Source of the DNA: Deltaproteobacteria bacterium
GTDB lineage: Bacteria > Desulfobacterota > Desulfarculia > Adiutricales > Adiutricaceae
Length of the DNA: 5,822 nt
Direction of reading: 5' to 3'
Assembly (NCBI GenBank): GCA_031278795.1
Contig: JAITJT010000062.1
Span: 1 to 5,822 of the forward strand
Shown: one piece after another, positions 5,631 to 5,822 of the stretch
Position numbering within the stretch: position 1 is the first letter of the stretch
How the letters are laid out: each line of letters begins with the position of its first letter
Program-made: the position numbers and the translations under genes
The notes under the pieces: generated by a model
Seen by the model: the letters and a program-made list of their open reading frames with translations, nothing else
Database searches by the model: none
What the model was told of the DNA's origin: nothing

Positions 5631-5822
5631 AAACATAATAATCGTTATTTTTGCGCACATTAACTCTCTTAAAGGATTGTTTTCCCCTAGGCTTTGATCA
5701 TTAAATTGATCATTGATTTGATCAATAATTTGGTCATTACTTTGATCATTAATTTGATCAATAATTTGATCATTAATTTGATCATTAATTTGTTCAATAG
5801 ATCGTTCAAATAAGCTATACGC
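5577..5822 (-). CDS. Possible partial unrecognised protein, 3' end only, with INDQ tandem repeat
   Basis: A minus-strand frame is open from the window edge (5822) for 81 codons to TAG at 5579-5577; its start lies outside. It reads AYS, then 4-residue units LFER, SIEQ, INDQ, INDQ, IIDQ, INDQ, SNDQ, IIDQ, INDQ and FNDQ, then a unique tail starting SLGENNPLREL and ending EILYGLY. The exact 12-bp period keeps the frame through ten units, and the outermost units diverge as protein repeats do. Against coding, the last 54 nt (5577-5630) overlap the end of uppS on the opposite strand, no domain is recognised, and an open frame is an automatic result of any 12-bp array lacking a stop. The true stop of an ancestral gene may have been lost. 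Confidence 0.3.
   Translation of the reverse strand, partial: AYSLFERSIEQINDQINDQIIDQINDQSNDQIIDQINDQFNDQSLGENNPLRELMCAKITIIMFLAPETANPHLEILYGLY
5637..5652 (+). terminator. Weak hairpin after uppS
   Basis: AATAA (5637-5641) and TTATT (5645-5649) can pair around TCG, and T's continue to 5652, starting 6 nt after the uppS stop. The stem is five A-T pairs only, so it would be unstable. It is listed because it is the only terminator-like signal before the downstream repeat, and it may have no function. Confidence 0.15.
5693..5812. repeat. Regular 12-bp tandem repeat, ten units, TTTGATCATTAA
   Basis: Ten units of exactly 12 bp run without gaps. Four are TTTGATCATTAA exactly (5693, 5741, 5765 and 5777). 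The others differ by one or two bases, except the last two (TTTGTTCAATAG and ATCGTTCAAATA), which are more diverged. Eight units centre on GATC or GGTC and seven contain the TGATCA palindrome, so GATC sites recur at about helical spacing. There are no spacers, so this is not CRISPR. On the minus strand it encodes INDQ-type units; on the plus strand one frame is open but blocked by a TAG at 5688-5690 and has no start. Confidence 0.9.

Noticed and set aside
5693..5812. CRISPR array
   Set aside because: The units are 12 bp and directly adjacent, with no unique spacers of 25-40 bp and no cas genes.
5693..5812. Iterons or replication origin with clustered GATC sites
   Set aside because: No DnaA boxes, replication initiator gene or dnaA/dnaN neighbourhood is visible; the GATC regularity follows simply from the repeat unit.
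5688..5814. Plus-strand open frame through the 12-bp array giving LIIN repeats
   Set aside because: It follows a TAG at 5688-5690 directly, has no ATG or Shine-Dalgarno, and ends in TAA just after the array.

Overview
The window is bacterial. It carries four complete, plus-strand, GC-rich protein genes set in conspicuously AT-rich, repeat-laden non-coding DNA, with a piece of a minus-strand reading frame at each edge. The complete genes are an exported flavodoxin-like protein (1229-1867), the tRNA methylthiotransferase MiaB (1949-3352), adenylosuccinate lyase PurB (3597-4895) and the undecaprenyl diphosphate synthase UppS (4908-5630). The last three are unmistakable housekeeping enzymes with all key residues intact. 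The coding DNA ends many codons in C or G and often uses AGG for Arg, while the spacers are A/T runs and short-period repeats. Taxonomy cannot be fixed from the sequence. MiaB and UppS show a Gram-negative or anaerobe-like bacterial type, and a host-associated deltaproteobacterium-like lineage is only a guess.

Layout. Positions 1-195 (minus strand) hold the 5' end of an unrecognised gene whose product enters a 4-residue repeat encoded by a 12-bp tandem repeat. Positions 196-1228 are about 1 kb without a convincing gene. This stretch has AT-rich DNA, a doubled TTGACT-type element, a cluster of TTATCGCC words, one doubtful 42-codon ORF, a perfect TATAAT next to a GTATGCATAC palindrome, and a long imperfect hairpin followed by six T's. 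The flavodoxin gene and miaB follow, 81 bp apart. A 244-bp spacer then carries a degenerate array of roughly 13-bp AAGCTAATGATAG units and a terminator-like hairpin. purB and uppS come next with a 12-bp gap, almost certainly one transcript. From 5693 to 5812 there is a regular 12-bp tandem repeat (TTTGATCATTAA), which reads on the minus strand as an open INDQ repeat.

The genes do not form one pathway: they cover tRNA modification, purine/AMP synthesis, the lipid carrier for cell-wall synthesis and extracytoplasmic flavin redox. The notable non-housekeeping signal is three separate short-period arrays with unrelated sequences in under 6 kb. Two of them keep an exact 12-bp (4-codon) period and leave a minus-strand frame open. 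No CRISPR array, insertion sequence, rRNA or tRNA was recognised, and I see no clear case for a new defence or biosynthetic system.
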